The position numbers were made by a program, and so were the translations under genes. From Apostichopus japonicus (taxonomy: Eukaryota > Echinodermata > Holothuroidea > Aspidochirotida > Stichopodidae), in the NCBI RefSeq assembly GCF_037975245.1, contig NC_092571.1, positions 27,666,564 through 27,730,563 on the forward strand: a stretch of 64,000 nt of DNA, written 5' to 3'. The notes beneath the pieces are model-generated. The model was not told the origin of the DNA. It searched no databases and saw only the letters and a list, made by a program, of their open reading frames with translations. This document shows positions 36,951 through 49,553 of the stretch, piece after piece. How positions within the stretch are numbered: position 1 is the stretch's first letter; every line of letters starts with the position of its first letter.

Positions 36951-36984
36951 GGCCTGACGTTTCGATCCTAGCAGGATCTTTTTT
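36951..36984 (-). ncRNA. Degenerate hammerhead-ribozyme-like half motif
   Basis: On the minus strand stem II GATCC/GGATC (36978-36974 and 36968-36964, loop TGCTA) is followed by GAAA (36963-36960), a minimal stem III ACGU and the candidate cleavage base C at 36956. The CUGANGA box and the 5' strand of stem I are not present upstream, where only A-rich sequence is found. Probably a decayed or truncated copy, or chance. Confidence 0.3.
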
Positions 36985-37840
36985 TCATTTATTTACTACA
37001 GAGAAAAATAATATTTCTACCAAACCCCAACCCCCCCCCAAATAAAAAAAAAACATTTTGATGAAAAAGTACAAAGAAATTTGACAACTAAGCAAACATT
37101 CCAGATGTATCAGGTTTCAAGGAATAATCAACTAGAAGATCATAATAGCGTATTAAAGTAAAGCCTTTGAAGAGCATTTGCCCAGATGACGTCACAGATC
37201 CCCTACTGTGTGATTCAAACTTCTTGGAGTATTTACAAAATGGGTTACATTCAAGCAAACATATCTCGAGTTTGGGGCAATATCTTGAGATGGGGTTTTC
37301 ACATAGCAGTATGGAATTGTCACCGGAAAATCCCTTTTTAAAGGTTGGGAAGAAAGGCTTGTGCATAACAGCAATCTGCTACACTCACTGCTTTAAATCA
37401 ATGTTCTCAGATCGTATTAAAAGCGACCATAGGTAGGTAGACAAAATAAAACCGACATGAGCTACTATACAATTCTTTTATACAATGCTGGCTTTGTTAG
37501 AAATTACAATATAAATGACAGTGGTGTTATCACGAGCAGCCTTGACAATGTTTTATTCAATTAGAGAAGAAAGGTATTCGTGCTATCTCTTGTTACAGGA
37601 TATAGATTGGACAAACATGGGTATCGGTATTCTGGTGAACACTTAACAACAGTAAATTCTACAATTTTAGCCTTGTCTTAGTCAATTTATATTAGTAAAA
37701 GAAAAGTGCTAATGAAAATGGTCTGCTGAAGATACATTAAAGACAAAACAAAAATTAAAACAATGTTGTTAATTGCGTACTCTTTCCCCCTATCTCTCTC
37801 TGCAGTATTGTCTTTTCTGTTCGGGCCCTTCGATCTAGTG

Positions 37841-38200
37841 CAGGGGTGGGCAACCTTTTTGAATGAATGGGCCAGATATAGGCCTAAGGAGTGAAACATT
37901 GACTGGGCCGCACCCAACTAACGACCTGCTGTTGATTTCAAACCTTTGATTCCGAGGACTTTCAAGCAATAGGTGTGTGTACTTAATCTGTATTCACAAA
38001 AACATAATGTCAATACAGTACAGTTGAAAATTAATAGAGACAATAGGCCTACCTGACAGCATCATTAGTGCCGATAAATTCTAAGCAGCTAGCTCGTTTG
38101 TTGTGAAGATGTAAAATAGGTTGATTTTTTGTTTTTTCTTGGGGGGCAAAAAACAATAAATAACTGGCGTGGCCAGCGGGCCGTAGGTTGCCCACCACAG
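37841..38200. mobile_element. hAT-type non-autonomous transposon, 360 bp
   Basis: Starts CAGGGGTGGGCAACCT and ends AGGTTGCCCACCACAG, the classic hAT terminal sequence. Flanks ATCTAGTG (37833-37840) and GTCTAGTG (38201-38208) match at 7 of 8 bases. Subterminal GGGCCGCA/GCGGGCCGT words are also typical. No coding capacity. Confidence 0.9.
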
Positions 38201-39052
38201 GTCTAGTGTGATGATTTTAAAGCCTCATTATGCATTCATATTTTGACGGTCAGTTGACGGATGTTCATGATTTATCATTTCTTTCTTGTACTATTTCGTG
38301 TAGGAAAAAAAGTGGTTGAATAAATTTATAAATAAAAATTAAAAACGCCCCTTATTCCTGCATGCGCGCGCGTCAGAACTTTTGTTGAGGCGAGTTCCAT
38401 GCTTATAATAAGCGTCTAGCGCCCTCTACAGCGTTTTCCGGTAGCTAGCAGAGTATTTAAAATATCTACTGCTGTAGGTCAAATCCACGCCATTATAGCA
38501 TTTTGGAGGGCAAAGATTTCTTTGCTTCAAATTTGATGGTATTTTTTGAATGCATCTGGCAACAAAAGAGTGACTGATGTCATCACGGCAATTCAGTTGA
38601 AAACGTGTTTGTTATAACGTTACATTCCATCAACCATATCTGAGTGACGGACAAGCTTGACATATGGAGTTCTCAACTAACAGTGGAATAGGCCTATTTT
38701 CTGTTTAAAATAAACAGTACAGTGTCTACCACCCGAATATCGTTTAAGTTGATCTAATTCTGGGGGGGGGGGGGTGGATGGCAGTACACGTCTGAATTTA
38801 CCACGTTCTCCCCCTTCCAAGGGTACCCTACAGATTTCTGCGTGAGGAATTTACACATCGGGAAGAGATGTGAAACAGTGGAAGTAGGCAAATTGCCGAG
38901 TTGGAATGGGGGGGGGGGAGTCTGAATCCCCTGCCCTCATCTCAAGTGCTTAATTGAGGAAATGGACTTACAACCCTAAGTCAAGTTCTGACTAGATCTT
39001 CACGTAGTTCGTCTGAATAGAATCAGGGACTGTGAATGAGAGGGATGCCAGA

Positions 39053-39642
39053 TGCCGAAATGGAGGGAGAGGGGGAGGAGGGAAGGAGAATGGAAGGAAG
39101 AGGGGAGGCGGAGGGGGAGAAGGAGGGGCGGAAAGGGGGAGGAGGAGGGAAGGAGGAGGGGAGGAGGAGGGGAAGTGAGAAGGAGGGGAGGAAAGGGGGA
39201 GGAGGAGGGAAGGAGGAGGGGAGGAGGAGGGGAAGTGAGAAGGAGGGGAGGAAAGGGGGCAAAGGGGGAGGAGGAGGGGAGGAGGAGCGGAGGAGGAGGG
39301 AAGGAGGAGGGGAGGAGGAGGGAAAGTGAGAAGGAGGGGAAGCAAAGGGGGAGCAAAGGGGGAGGAGGAGGGAAGGAGGAGCCGAGGAGGAGGGAAGGAT
39401 GAGGGAGGAATAGGGGAGGAGAAGCTAACGAGGAGGGGGAGGAGGAGGGAAGGGGAGGGAGGAGGAAGAGGAGAAGGAGGGGCGGAAAGGGGAGGAGGAG
39501 GGTAGGGGGAGGGGAGAAGGAGGTGAAGGGAGAAGGAGGGGAGGTAAGGGGAGGAAAGGGGGAGGAGGAGGGGAGGAGGAGCTAGGGAGGAAGAGGGGAG
39601 GAAGAGGGAAGGTGGAGGAAGAGGAGGGAAGGAGGAGGGTTA
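39053..39642 (+). repeat. Polypurine tract, (GGA)n/(GGGA)n type, about 590 bp
   Basis: Almost every plus-strand base is A or G, in GGAGGAGGGAAGGAGG-type units, with an internal duplication (39125-39185 versus 39185-39250). Only a few pyrimidines interrupt it. Long frames on either strand here are low-complexity artefacts. Confidence 0.95.
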
Positions 39643-40714
39643 TTTATAATAGATATTACCTTTTAGAACATTCGACTGTCCTTCAGTAGTCACTGATGTA
39701 TCTAATGAACTTATAAACGGTCTCGACAGGGGCCATACAGGAACATTACAATTACCACCGTTACTGTTATCAGCTATATGCTGCCATATTACCGTAGTTT
39801 ATGCCCGACATGTCAGTCACAGCCTGTGTGCATATACCCTCAGAGCCGTGAGTCTATAGTACTACACAAAAGCAACGAACTACTCGACTTAGTAATACAT
39901 ACAGAGAGCGGACAGAAAACTTTTCTCGAGGTCCTTGGTTAGCTGAAAGTGGAAATATAATATTGAAAAGATTCTATGTTTCATCATTTTGATAGTTGAA
40001 ACTGTTCGTTCCACTTTCAATACCTTCAATCTGTCCATCATTTTAAAAGTGAGATATTGAGAGACATTGCGTGCATGAGCGTAGGTTTAACTATGTCCTA
40101 TATTATATGTAGAGTGAAATATGTATAAGAGACAAGCTAGAGATTTATGTCCCTCCTCCCTCCTCCCTCCTCACTCCCCATTCCGTTAAGACATGTCGTT
40201 AAGACATAACTATAGGCATGTATACATTATAGTCTAAATATACCTCAGAATGTACCATTTTACATATAAACTATTTTTAATCATTTTATTTATATTTTGC
40301 TGGAGGAGAGGGAGATCCAGATATTCTACATCAGGGTACTCTTCGTCGACTCTAGGGACACAGTCCTACTTTGTTACATCCTTGACCCGCCTCTGGTCCT
40401 TCCATGTTTAGAGGTCCATGCCCCTATCTAAATCAGTCGCGGGGACCCCCCCTTCCCCCATCGCCTCCTCATGCACCTTTGACATCATACATGCGCCACT
40501 TCCGCTCACACAGGACCCACACATAACAGAAAACTGCTAGTTGGAAGGGATATAATCTTATAGCACAAAGCGTATAAACTCAAGTGCTTAAATCTAAAAG
40601 AAATAATCAAAACGTGATATAAAAATCAAATATTCTCAACTTGATCAACAATTTGTAGCAAAAGATCTTTATTTACTTTCGGTTGTCTTTGTTCTGCAGT
40701 TGAAGGATAAATTG

Positions 40715-40718
<4 letters not shown>

Positions 40719-40792
<74 letters not shown>
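40719..40792. repeat. (AT)n microsatellite
   Basis: About 37 uninterrupted AT dinucleotides, followed by T and A runs. No transposon end is recognisable beside it. Confidence 0.97.
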
Positions 40793-40796
<4 letters not shown>

Positions 40797-43669
40797 TTAA
40801 AAAAAAAATAAAGAAAACCTTTTGACATTTTGACTGTACCTTTAACGTTTCTAATATTAAAGTCCTATTTTGGGAATAAAAAAACGATCGTGTTTCTTTT
40901 ATCAACAATAATCAACGATAAAACATTCAATATTTCTCGTTTTGTCGATCTTTCACTGTGCGTAATTGGTAATCACGTTATATCACGTGATAGCCATGCA
41001 CTATATTGAGATCATTCACGTTGCGCACTTCGCGTTTTATATAATAAATCACCGCAATACGTTTTTTTTTTTTTTGTCTTTTTGTCTTTTCTGAGTTATT
41101 TGTAGTGCCCGTTTCTAATTAAGGTCTCTGATAATCATCCCCGATGTGAAAGGGCCAAAATTGCTTTGGATAAGTGCAAATTTTACCACTTCCTTTCTCC
41201 CTGAAGAATATATCTTAAGATACTAGTTTATACCTTCGATAAGCTATAATAAGCATTGTGGTAAGAAACGGGTATTCTCTCAAATTAAACAAGCCGTAAT
41301 TACCGATGTGTGGCGTTTTTAAACAAAGTGAGAGCGAAAGAAAGAAAAGAAAAATAGAAGAGAAATAGAACCTTCGTTTTGCAGAGGGGGGGGGGGGGGG
41401 GTGAAGTGCATGAGTCTGTTTGGGGTTGACACCCATGATCTGTTAAACCATCAAATTTCATCGACCACGAGTGGACACCTTTGTAATGTCGACATGCTTA
41501 AGTAGCTATGACGCAAGCGATGAGAACCATTAGACCATTACAAGGCCGTACAGAGGTAAACAATTCCTCGGTCAATAGATATACAGGCGACCTCTGATTT
41601 ACGTTCCTTTTCAAAAAAGTTACGAGATGGTGGGTTGTTATATAACTGGATTGGACTACTTTATTTTTAAAGGTTTAGAATATGAAAGAAGTGATATTGT
41701 GAAAATTTATGTCATTAATGAAAATTCGAGTTATCTAAATATTCAGCAAATAAAAAAATAATAATAATGAAATCAACCTGCCCTTAAATAAAGAGGCGTG
41801 GCGAATAACCATCAATACGAGATATCGTGTGAAGCTAATATAATAGACAGTTGTAGGTCCTACCTGACTAACGACAGTATCACGTGGGTGTAGGATGAAC
41901 GAAGGGTGCGATAAGGGTAGCAAAGGGGGCCTGAGTGGGAGGAAACAACGATACACAATGTAATATAATATCTTTCCACTCCAAGGGTTGTATATATATA
42001 TATATACATTTATGTACTTTCCATTCGACTGCCAAGTATTCACCTAAATGAATAATTACACGTCTGCGCTTGGAATATATGGTATTAAAGCACTTAAACA
42101 AAAGTAAAAGAAGAGATACATACAAACTACTCCTACCGTGGATTATATTTAATACATGTCATAGATTTGGATAGGTTTCTGGAAGCTTCTTTTTTTCCGA
42201 CAAGGATTGTGCGCCTCCAATTTAGTCACGTTTATGCTACTTGCGCGTGACGCCTTGGGAATAAGGTGCAGATTTGCCAGTTTCTATTTGACAGCTGAAA
42301 TGATTATTAAGGATACCATTTTATTTACACGTTGGATCTTTTCTTTTAAATAACTCAAGTTTTTCTTATTCTTATTCTTTTCTCCTTTTTTTTTGCCCTA
42401 TTCAAAACTTGTCAATTCAAACGAACTATAGGGACTGTGTGAAAGCGGAAAATGGGTACATAGGGATTCGACCAAAGTGTATTTGCAATAAGCATTTCTG
42501 TATTTTAATTTATATTTTAATATTTTCTTTAAGCCTTCCCTTGTGTCTATTTGTGATGAAAAATAAGAAACAGTGTTTGACTTTTGTAAACAGAAGTATA
42601 GAATTACAACAGATGAGACGGAAAAAGAACGAAAGAAAGAAACAGACAAAATAAGACAGAAATAACGTTACCCGTTTTCCGATGTCATAAAGAAGTCGTG
42701 ACATTACACGGCAGTCAATTTACAATACATATGCCAGGCACATGTCGCAAACTATTTGTCTACACGTGGTTAAGCTACCCCACAAATACGTTTTGAACTT
42801 ATCAAAGAAAAAAAACTAATGCAAGTTAAAAACAATGCGAACGAATGTAACTTGAATCGACAAGTATGTTACTTATGTTACGGGCAAAACAGAGATACAA
42901 CATTTATTTCCCGGATTTTCGTTGACATTAGGAAGGTCTCTGAAGTACGATGCACGCGTTGGCGATGCTTCCGAAAGTCAACAAGTGACCTTATAAGGAA
43001 ACGACTCGCGTTTCGGAAGTTAAACGTATGACATGTGATATTCCGAGACGATGAGTTGTTTTCCGCATATATAGCCTACTTGGGAATCTTCCGGAAACAA
43101 CTATAATGAGTGAAGTCGATCATTAATGTTAATATAAGAGAAGGCAAAGCCCGATACTAAGATCAGTTAGAGATAGTTTGTCTTGGAGTTAAAGAGACTT
43201 GACTCACTGTCTGTCGATATATTTGGTCTTAATCATGAGAAAAGTTTGTAAAACTGCCTGTGTTAATAGCTAAATAAATCCTGGTTTAATATTAAACGTA
43301 TATACTAATTTTCCACTCCGTAATCATCTGAGTTTGCCTCGCGCTGTATCACAGTATTCAACATAGGCTATATTACTTTCGGAGATTCGAAAGTTAACTG
43401 AACACTTTCAACCATTCATTGTCATATTATATAAAAATGTATATGTCATATTATATATGTAATTACTGAGTAGGAACTGGTACAGAGTCACGTGATCCAA
43501 AGGAATAAGATACATAAATAAAACTTGCCTAAATTAACCGATAACAGTTAATGTGTCATTAACATGCACAATGTATATGTACACCTATATATACCTGCTT
43601 TTATAATTGGCTAAATCGGTTAACAACTTTCGAGTATATTAAAGGTATAAACGAGAACAGCTCAATGAA

Positions 43670-43885
43670 AACTGCAATTTGTGGTTGGTTGTAGCTTGGT
43701 GTAACACTGCCCAGGCAATGTAATATTGAAACATTATTGGCAATCTATGAACTCAAAGCTGCAGTTTGTGTTGGTTGTAGCTTGGTGTAACTCTGGCCAA
43801 GCAATGTAATATTGAAACATTATTGGCAATCTATCAACTCAAAGCTACATTTTGTAGTTGGTTATAGCTTGGTGTAACCCACTCT
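43670..43885. repeat. Tandem repeat, about 87 bp x 2.4
   Basis: GTTGGTTGTAGCTTGGTGTA starts units near 43683, 43771 and (diverged) 43857. Each unit continues GCAATGTAATATTGAAACAT. Confidence 0.8.
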
Positions 43886-46666
43886 ATAAACAAACCATGT
43901 AATGAGTATCAAATGTCACATAATTGGGTACATTTTAATCTAACCAAAAAGATCCAAAAATACCATATGATTTGGTTATGAACCGTTGATTCCAACTCCA
44001 GAAAATGTTCTGTTCCACAAAATATATTATGATCGTTTCATTTAGCAAACTGTTTACCCAGTGTTCTCCCTATCTAGCTATATGGTGCTGTTGTGGTTAA
44101 ATAAAGTAACACATTAGTGTTTGTATATGTATATCTGACAGTGAATTCTTAATAGCTTTGTTTGTACGGGTCCATCGTGTACTGCAGCAAATATCAGCAT
44201 GGAAATTTGGAATTACATCGATGAGGAAATCCCAGTCTCTTTCTGAGCATCAAGTTAGTAACATATTAGAAGATGAAATGTTCATTTTCTTTGCAATTGT
44301 TCTGTTTATATCCTTTGTATGTAGCCTTTACCTAACCTATGTATTACAGAACCACATATAACCCCCATTTTTTTAATTTATTTTTTGTGGCATGAAAGTT
44401 TTAACTTCAAACAAATATTATGTCAAATATTACTTGGGAAAGGCGTTTAGGCTTTCAAATGTAAATTTAACCAGTATTCGTAGGGCTATATTACTCTTAT
44501 ACACCAGGCTAACATAAATTTACCTGTCGTGGACTATTCTTTCAACAGAATATATCCAAGCAGATGTCCTTAGGCTGTACAGAAACACTCCCAGTCTCCA
44601 ATTTAATTAATTTCAGAAATCCAACATAATTAAAGTGATTATATTTTGCCTCTTACTTTTACCCGGAAAAAAAGTTGGTTGGAAGTATTTACGTCTATAG
44701 GAGTATTGCCCTGGGTTTCAATGAACCCAAAAACAAAGCTCAATCAATGAGTTGCTTAATTTAAAGAGATATTACGGCTAGCAAACTTGACTGTTTTCAA
44801 GTCATACCTGAAAATTCTTTCCAAGCATAACTTAAGCCGACCCCACTGAGAATGACACAACCCACCTCGACTATCGTAACTAGTAGTCTTTGGTCGTCAT
44901 CGCTTATAGTCGTACAACCTGACTCCCGCACAAAGATGAACGGGTTTTTATTTTGTTCGGTTAACGACTGGTGCTCGATTAGGTCATATATGCAGAATTA
45001 TTTTCCGCTGATGATTACATTTTGTGACAGAAGACAGTTGTAGCCATACATGAACCCCACCCCCTCTATTTCTCCCACAAATCACGCCCACTAACGACAG
45101 CCAGTCGAGAATCAAAACTACAGTATGAAATGTTTACCCGAAAGTTAACGAAGGCGGTATTGAAGTACTTAGCATGCATAGAATGCGGATGTGTGTGTAA
45201 TTATTAATTCACTTTGGCTTCGGCTTTGAGTACAATGGTTCTGTATGCTGCTGTGTTGGGACGAATTTTAGTAATTACCGACTTTTGCGATCAGCGATGT
45301 AGTCATTGCCGACTTTACAATCCTCGGTCCTCCCCCCTCCCCTCCCACTCTCACACTGCTTGACCATCCATAACATCCTACGTTACGACGGTTAAGATGA
45401 GTCGGGTCTGATTCTGTCGGTCAGTGAAAGGGTAGGTCATTGAAGGTGTGACAAACTTGTCGTCATTATTTTTCTGTCCATTGCAAAATTTAGTCAAATT
45501 TGATCAGTTCAGCTGGCAACAGCTGAATTGACGTGATACGATATCATAATGACAAAAAAAAAGTCTTTCCCATGTATATATAATAGTCTACAAATTGTGT
45601 ATCCAAAGATGCATGTGGACATATATAGTATCCTCAAAAATACGTTTTTATTCTAATGAAGCCTCGGATTTGGGGGTCGATTGGGTTTGAGGCGCAGGAG
45701 GGGGGGGGGGGGCGTTAAGTGGTAAACAAAACTCTACAATTGCCTCTGTTACATTTCAAGAGGACATTTAAAAGAAGATGTCAAAAGGTATATAAGACAA
45801 GGGTTATAAAGAAATTTGCCTTGATGATATAATCACAGAACACAGTGTTATTCAAGCTAAGATTTGACTGAGAAGGGTTCACCTAAAACAACCAAAGGCC
45901 ACCCTGAAAGTAACGTTTATCAGGTGATAGGAATAAAATGTTTGGTCTTTTTGAACTATAGTAGTCTTTCATTAATGGATTAAGTTATATCTGCAACTAG
46001 TCGGATGACCCTTTAATTTCACCTCTTTTTCAGAATCTCTACACGTTAAATAACTAATAACACGAGAGAGAGATAAGGTTACAAGAGGTTTACTTTAATT
46101 CCGTCCTAATTAGATTTCGGGTCCCACGTGGCCTTCTCTATCTAAATTAGAAAGTTTAATGGGCTAATTGTGTGAGATAATGCAGGTTCCCTGACGGGGT
46201 AATTTACAAACTGCAACAGAGAGAGAGTGTACAAAGAACAAATTGCAAGTCTTAATATCATCGGACTTTGTACTCTTAAATGATGAAAACTCACTCTTTC
46301 AAAAGTGTCCAGAACGTTCACTCCTTTGGAGGAATAAAAGGCATTCTTATCACAGAGTGACTTCAATTTTCATTTAGCTCTAACACTAAGGAGTTCTTTT
46401 TCACTCTATCGAGCTATATTTGATAGGAATTCACTCTGAGGAGAAGATTGAAAACACCCCACTATAAAATGATCATTGTAAACATTCTCAAAAAGTAAAT
46501 TGTTACTTTTTTTTTCATTTAATCCTCCAGTAACTTATTTAAAGGTTATACTATCATAAGGCTTACTAAAGTGTCTAGTTATACACTGTGGCAAACTATA
46601 AGTTGAAAGAGACTATTTCTGAAAGAAAAAAGTGAAGAAGTTTCCAAAGGGTTCCAAACGAAAAAT

Positions 46667-46996
<330 letters not shown>

Positions 46997-49384
46997 AATA
47001 ACAAAATATAAAAACTAATAATAATAAGGAAGAATAAATGTATGCATTGCACCTAGAACTAAACGGTAGAAGGCAACAGGTGGAACCCCCTTTTCATTAC
47101 TTTAATCGAATCCACAAAATAGTAACAATTTTAAAGACATTAACGACATTTTTTTCTGTCAATCTACATAATATTGATATTTATACAAAGAGGCTCATGC
47201 CGATAACCATTGATACCATATAAATGACTTAACTAGTTTATTTTCTAAGAAACAAAGACAGGCAACACCACTGGCCGTATCTTTCAATTTCGAGCTTAGC
47301 GTTGTATATTCTAAATGATAACATTTCCCACTGTTAGTTTTACATTAGGTTTATTTACATTTTTCAAATTTTTTCTAAATGACACCCAAAATGCACCTCA
47401 AATTCGATCCCCGGAACGTTGTAATATGAATATTCATTAAAGAGGAGACTTTCATCAAGCGCTTAACTTTATCTAGTTTTTGAGTTGATATTCTATGCAT
47501 TTCCTGCCATTGAGAGCTGAAGAACGTCATGATTTGCATAAGTGTGACGTCATATCCTATTCCTAGCCTTTAAGATAGAGAGTTAAGTGTTCTAATTTGA
47601 TAATTTAACATGAAGAAACTGCAAAGTGGAAGTAACACAAACGGGCTCTTAGGCGAAGTTTCACATCACTCTTAAATCACCATTTCGTTTTGCCCACCTC
47701 AGAAGAAGGAAGCCGAGATGAAACAACACAAGAAAAGATATAACATGTAACGAAAAGGCCTTGATTGTGAGATGATGAATAACTGAGAAAGTAGACAGTT
47801 ATATATTTCCTCTGCTTTAACAGAAATTTAACCTTTGTTTAGTTCGACATCGTTATTTATTATTGCCGAGAAGTGATTTTGTTATACCATCTTTCATTAA
47901 ACACGATTGAAATTATTGAATATTTATGAGAGAGCTTCATGTTGTTGTTTTTGCGGGGGTGGGAGGGGATGGGGGTGAGGATGAATATTTGACTTCCCAT
48001 GGTCAGGCTGTGCCAATCACGCTTAAAACTTGAAGTATTTCATTCCATAGGGTTTAAGATTTTGATTCACTGGCGTGCGTTAGAGGGGCTGATGGTGTAC
48101 GGGGGGGGGGTGGAACATTTTACATCTATATTATTATTTTTTCTGAGGGAGTACCCCCAAATCCCAATACATAGGTTGTGGTTTCACCAACCCCAGAGCC
48201 ACACTCTCTCTTTTTCATAAAATCCTTCATTCTCCCTTTGTCCTTCCACATATATAGTTCATTCCCCCCCCCCCTCCCCAATCTACGACAGACCGGGGAG
48301 TTTTGAATTTGCCTCTGCACTCCGCCCCGACGAAATTGAAATCCTGTCACTATTTGCATTTTTGAACATGGGTAAATAAACTTTAATCTAGTGTCTTCTA
48401 ACTGCACAGACTATTTTATAATTGCCTATGGTATCAGATTTTTCATTTCTTATTGGAACTGCCAAATGTGTTTCTTCTTCTTCAAATAATCATAATTTGG
48501 CAAAGTTACAAAGTTGACACAAAAGCAAAAATAAAACTCACCACTGACAGACAATCTGATTCTTGCTTAAAAAGAAAGAAAAAAAAAAACAGTGTCAGGA
48601 GCAAATCTCGAAACTTAAAGGGCAAAAGGAGGTTGAAGTATATCAATTTCTTATTTTACATATACTGATTTCCACATTTTCCACTTTCGCTAATATTTCG
48701 CTCTCATATAGCATAAAACCTAAGTACGCGTCCTGTATATGGCAATAAATTGAAGAGAATACACGAACAATATTAAAAAAAATTATATGGGAAACGGACA
48801 AGCTTAATCTCAGCCGAAGGGACCATAATTGTCTTTACCACGAATTCGATAAAAGGGATTTGGAATAAATACTTTTTACGAATATTAAAGCTGATTTTGA
48901 GTTTACTTGCAAACTGTTTTCAATTTAACCAAAACAAGCTTACTAAATATTCTTCAAAATAATATTATAATCGATCAAACTAGAGACAAAGAGAAGAAAG
49001 TCTTCTCTATATGCATACTTTACCATAATTTATAATTTTTCGTGTTTTTTTCTCTTTAACTTATTGCAAAATCATCCCTAAAATTTTCATTTTGTTTACT
49101 TTGCTTTATTCCTGTTTTGTTTTAAATGAAATTTTATTTTCAAACAGTGCATGGTACCGGGTATATCATTGTGTGAGAGGGCCCGTACTTTTGGCCCCTG
49201 TTATTCCTAACATGAGAAGGCGTCAAAAGAAGAAGCAAAATAGAAACATAAGAAAAAAAAATGGATCTTTGCGAAGAAGAGTACCGTTTATCTGTAAATA
49301 ATAATTTATTTTATCTCTCATTGTTCTGCGTATGACATCCCTAATTTACAGGATGCAATAACTCATACATCGACTGAAAAGCTA

Positions 49385-49480
49385 TGAAATATATCTATAT
49401 ATATGTATATGTATATGTTTATGTATATGTATATGTTTATATATATGTATATATATGTTTATATATATGTTTATATATAT

Positions 49481-49550
<70 letters not shown>
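49385..49550. repeat. (TA)n / TATATG compound microsatellite
   Basis: TATATG- and TATGTT-type units up to about 49480 grade into pure (TA)n until 49550. Confidence 0.95.

Positions 49551-49553
<3 letters not shown>

Noticed and set aside
38992-39402. Pro/Ser- and Gly/Glu-rich frames on both strands
   Set aside because: Artefacts of the polypurine tract.
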